Positions 62,539-64,000 of a stretch of DNA of 64,000 nucleotides are shown one piece after another. The notes beneath the pieces were generated by a model. The model did no database searches, was not told the DNA's origin, and saw only the letters and a list, made by a program, of their open reading frames with translations. The translations under genes and the position numbers were made by a program. The first letter of the stretch is position 1. The number at the start of each line of letters is the position of its first letter. Origin of the DNA: Nocardia sp. XZ_19_385 (lineage in GTDB: Bacteria; Actinomycetota; Actinomycetes; Mycobacteriales; Mycobacteriaceae); NCBI RefSeq assembly GCF_015355755.1, contig NZ_JACVEE010000001.1, positions 558,001 to 622,000 of the forward strand, written 5' to 3'.

Positions 62539-64000
62539 TCAGACGCGTTCTTTGGAGCGCGTACGCACGCGCAATGCGATCGGCTTCTGCGTTTCGGCGA
62601 AGAAGTCGTTTCCTTTGTCGTCCACCACGATGAACGCGGGAAAATCTTCAACCTCGATCTTCCAGACGGCTTCCATACCGAGTTCCGGATATTCGAGCAC
62701 CTCGACCGACTTGATGCAGTCCAGCGCCAGCCGGGCCGCGGGCCCGCCGATGGAACCGAGGTAGAACCCGCCGTGCTCGTTGCACGCCTTGGTCACCTGA
62801 GCGGAGCGATTGCCCTTGGCCAGCATGACCAAAGACCCACCGGCGGCCTGGAATTGGTCGACATAGGAGTCCATGCGCCCGGCCGTGGTCGGTCCGAACG
62901 AACCGGACGCGTACCCCTCGGGCGTCTTGGCCGGACCGGCGTAGTACACGGCCATATCGCGCAGGTATTGCGGCATCGGCTCCCCCGCGTCGAGCCGTTC
63001 CTTGATCTTGGCGTGCGCGATATCGCGCGCCACCACCAGCGGACCGGTCAGCGAAAGCCGGGTCTTCACCGGGTATTTCGAGAGTTCGGCGCGAATCTCG
63101 GCCATCGGCCGGTTCAGGTCGATCTTGACCACGTCGCCGCCGAGAATGGCGTCGGTCTGCTCGGGCAGATACTGCGCGGGCTCCCGCTCGAGCTGCTCCA
63201 GGAACACACCCTCGGGGGTGATCTTGGCCAGGGCCTGGCGGTCCGCCGAACACGAAACCGCGATGGCCACCGGGCAACTCGCGCCGTGCCGCGGCAAGCG
63301 CACCACGCGCACATCGTGGCAGAAGTATTTGCCGCCGAACTGCGCGCCGATACCGAACTCCTGGGTGAGCTTGAAGACTTCTTCTTCCAGCTCCAGATCG
63401 CGGAAGCCGTGCGCGGCCATCGAACCCTCGGTGGGCAGATTGTCCAGGTAGTGCGCGGAGGCGTATTTCGCGGTCTTCAAAGCGAATTCGGCGCTGGTGC
63501 CGCCGATCACCACGGCCAGGTGATAGGGCGGGCAGGCCGCGGTGCCGAGCGAGCGGATCTTCTCGTCCAGGAATTCCAGCATGCGCTGCGGATTCAGCAC
63601 GGCCTTGGTTTCCTGGTACAGGAACGATTTGTTCGCCGAACCGCCGCCCTTGGCCATGAACAGGAACTTGTAGGACGGCTGCGCGGTATCGCCCTGGGTG
63701 GAATACAACTCGATCTGCGCCGGCAGATTCGTGCCGGTGTTCTTCTCGTCCCACATGGTGACCGGCGCGAGCTGCGAATAGCGCAGATTCAGCTTGGTGT
63801 AGGCGTCGAATACACCGCGGCTGATCCATTCCGCGTCGTCGGCCCCGGTGAGCACGCCTTCGGATTTCTTGCCCATCACGATCGCGGTGCCGGTGTCCTG
63901 GCACATCGGCAGAATGCCGCCCGCGGAGATGTTGACGTTCTTCAGCAGATCCAGCGCGACGAATCGATCGTTGCCGGAGGATTCCGGATCATCGATGATC
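62539..64000 (-). CDS. fum: Class I fumarate hydratase, N-terminus outside the window
   Basis: 486 codons are visible and the frame is open through the right edge, so the first ~60-70 residues are missing. Iron-sulfur ligands of class I fumarases are seen: [25 protein letters not shown] and a Cys in the middle. Later come the substrate-site [14 protein letters not shown] and the C-terminal domain ([24 protein letters not shown]). It is the single-chain FumA/B type of about 550 residues. It interconverts fumarate and malate with an oxygen-sensitive 4Fe-4S cluster. The apparent ATG at 63906 is internal. Confidence 0.94.
   Translation of the reverse strand, partial: IIDDPESSGNDRFVALDLLKNVNISAGGILPMCQDTGTAIVMGKKSEGVLTGADDAEWISRGVFDAYTKLNLRYSQLAPVTMWDEKNTGTNLPAQIELYSTQGDTAQPSYKFLFMAKGGGSANKSFLYQETKAVLNPQRMLEFLDEKIRSLGTAACPPYHLAVVIGGTSAEFALKTAKYASAHYLDNLPTEGSMAAHGFRDLELEEEVFKLTQEFGIGAQFGGKYFCHDVRVVRLPRHGASCPVAIAVSCSADRQALAKITPEGVFLEQLEREPAQYLPEQTDAILGGDVVKIDLNRPMAEIRAELSKYPVKTRLSLTGPLVVARDIAHAKIKERLDAGEPMPQYLRDMAVYYAGPAKTPEGYASGSFGPTTAGRMDSYVDQFQAAGGSLVMLAKGNRSAQVTKACNEHGGFYLGSIGGPAARLALDCIKSVEVLEYPELGMEAVWKIEVEDFPAFIVVDDKGNDFFAETQKPIALRVRTRSKERV

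Overview
The window reads as chromosome of a mycolic-acid actinomycete, most likely a Nocardia or a close relative. The DNA is very GC-rich, GTG and TTG starts are common, and many starts lack a Shine-Dalgarno and look leaderless. Several predicted F420-dependent enzymes and acylated lipoproteins are present. The stretch 32.8-51.8 kb keeps the Mycobacterium neighbourhood Rv2115c-Rv2125: mpa, an LppK-like lipoprotein, trmI, a RecB-like nuclease, hisG, hisE, metH and a PAC2 gene. No rRNA, tRNA, CRISPR array, insertion sequence or prophage was recognised.

Layout. 0-9.3 kb: a membrane glycosyltransferase, an AraC regulator, a three-gene toxin-antitoxin-like cassette behind a 16-base homopolymer, an AurF-type diiron oxygenase coupled to a DUF4873 protein and facing a TetR gene across a 42-bp palindrome, then a YidC paralogue, a deazaflavin-type reductase and a Nudix hydrolase. 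9.3-12.7 kb: a minus-strand set (ArnT-like glycosyltransferase, ArsC-like reductase, AIM24 protein, a 23-residue peptide). 12.7-23.1 kb: an eight-gene catabolic operon with beta-ureidopropionase, dihydropyrimidinase, an F420 LLM oxidoreductase, an NMT1-type ABC importer and a class III aminotransferase. It faces a MocR regulator, and its enzymes together predict pyrimidine or hydantoin breakdown to beta-alanine and a semialdehyde. 23.1-32.7 kb: secreted protein, lipoprotein, bile-acid-type symporter, methyltransferase, cold-shock protein, epoxide-hydrolase-like protein, thioesterase, a second ArnT-like enzyme with its TetR gene, a second short peptide (26 residues) and an anchored cyclophilin.

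32.8-51.8 kb is conserved core: Mpa proteasomal ATPase, TrmI, histidine genes, a receptor Ser/Thr kinase, MetH. A three-gene insert (40.6-44.1 kb) lies within it: a 2-oxoglutarate oxygenase, a SAM methyltransferase and a choline/carnitine-type acyltransferase. Such a set could hydroxylate, N-methylate and O-acylate one substrate, that is, make a carnitine-like molecule. This is the most novel metabolic candidate here.

52-61 kb carries a degenerate resolvase-like gene, a large XRE regulator and three coupled genes matching the JetA-JetB-JetC part of type II Wadjet (DUF2397, DUF2398, SMC-like ATPase). A terminator follows directly and the JetD nuclease is missing. The window ends with a VanY-type peptidase, a small membrane protein, an orphan ribbon-helix-helix protein and a class I fumarase cut off by the right edge.

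All family calls were made by reading the translations; no search was run.
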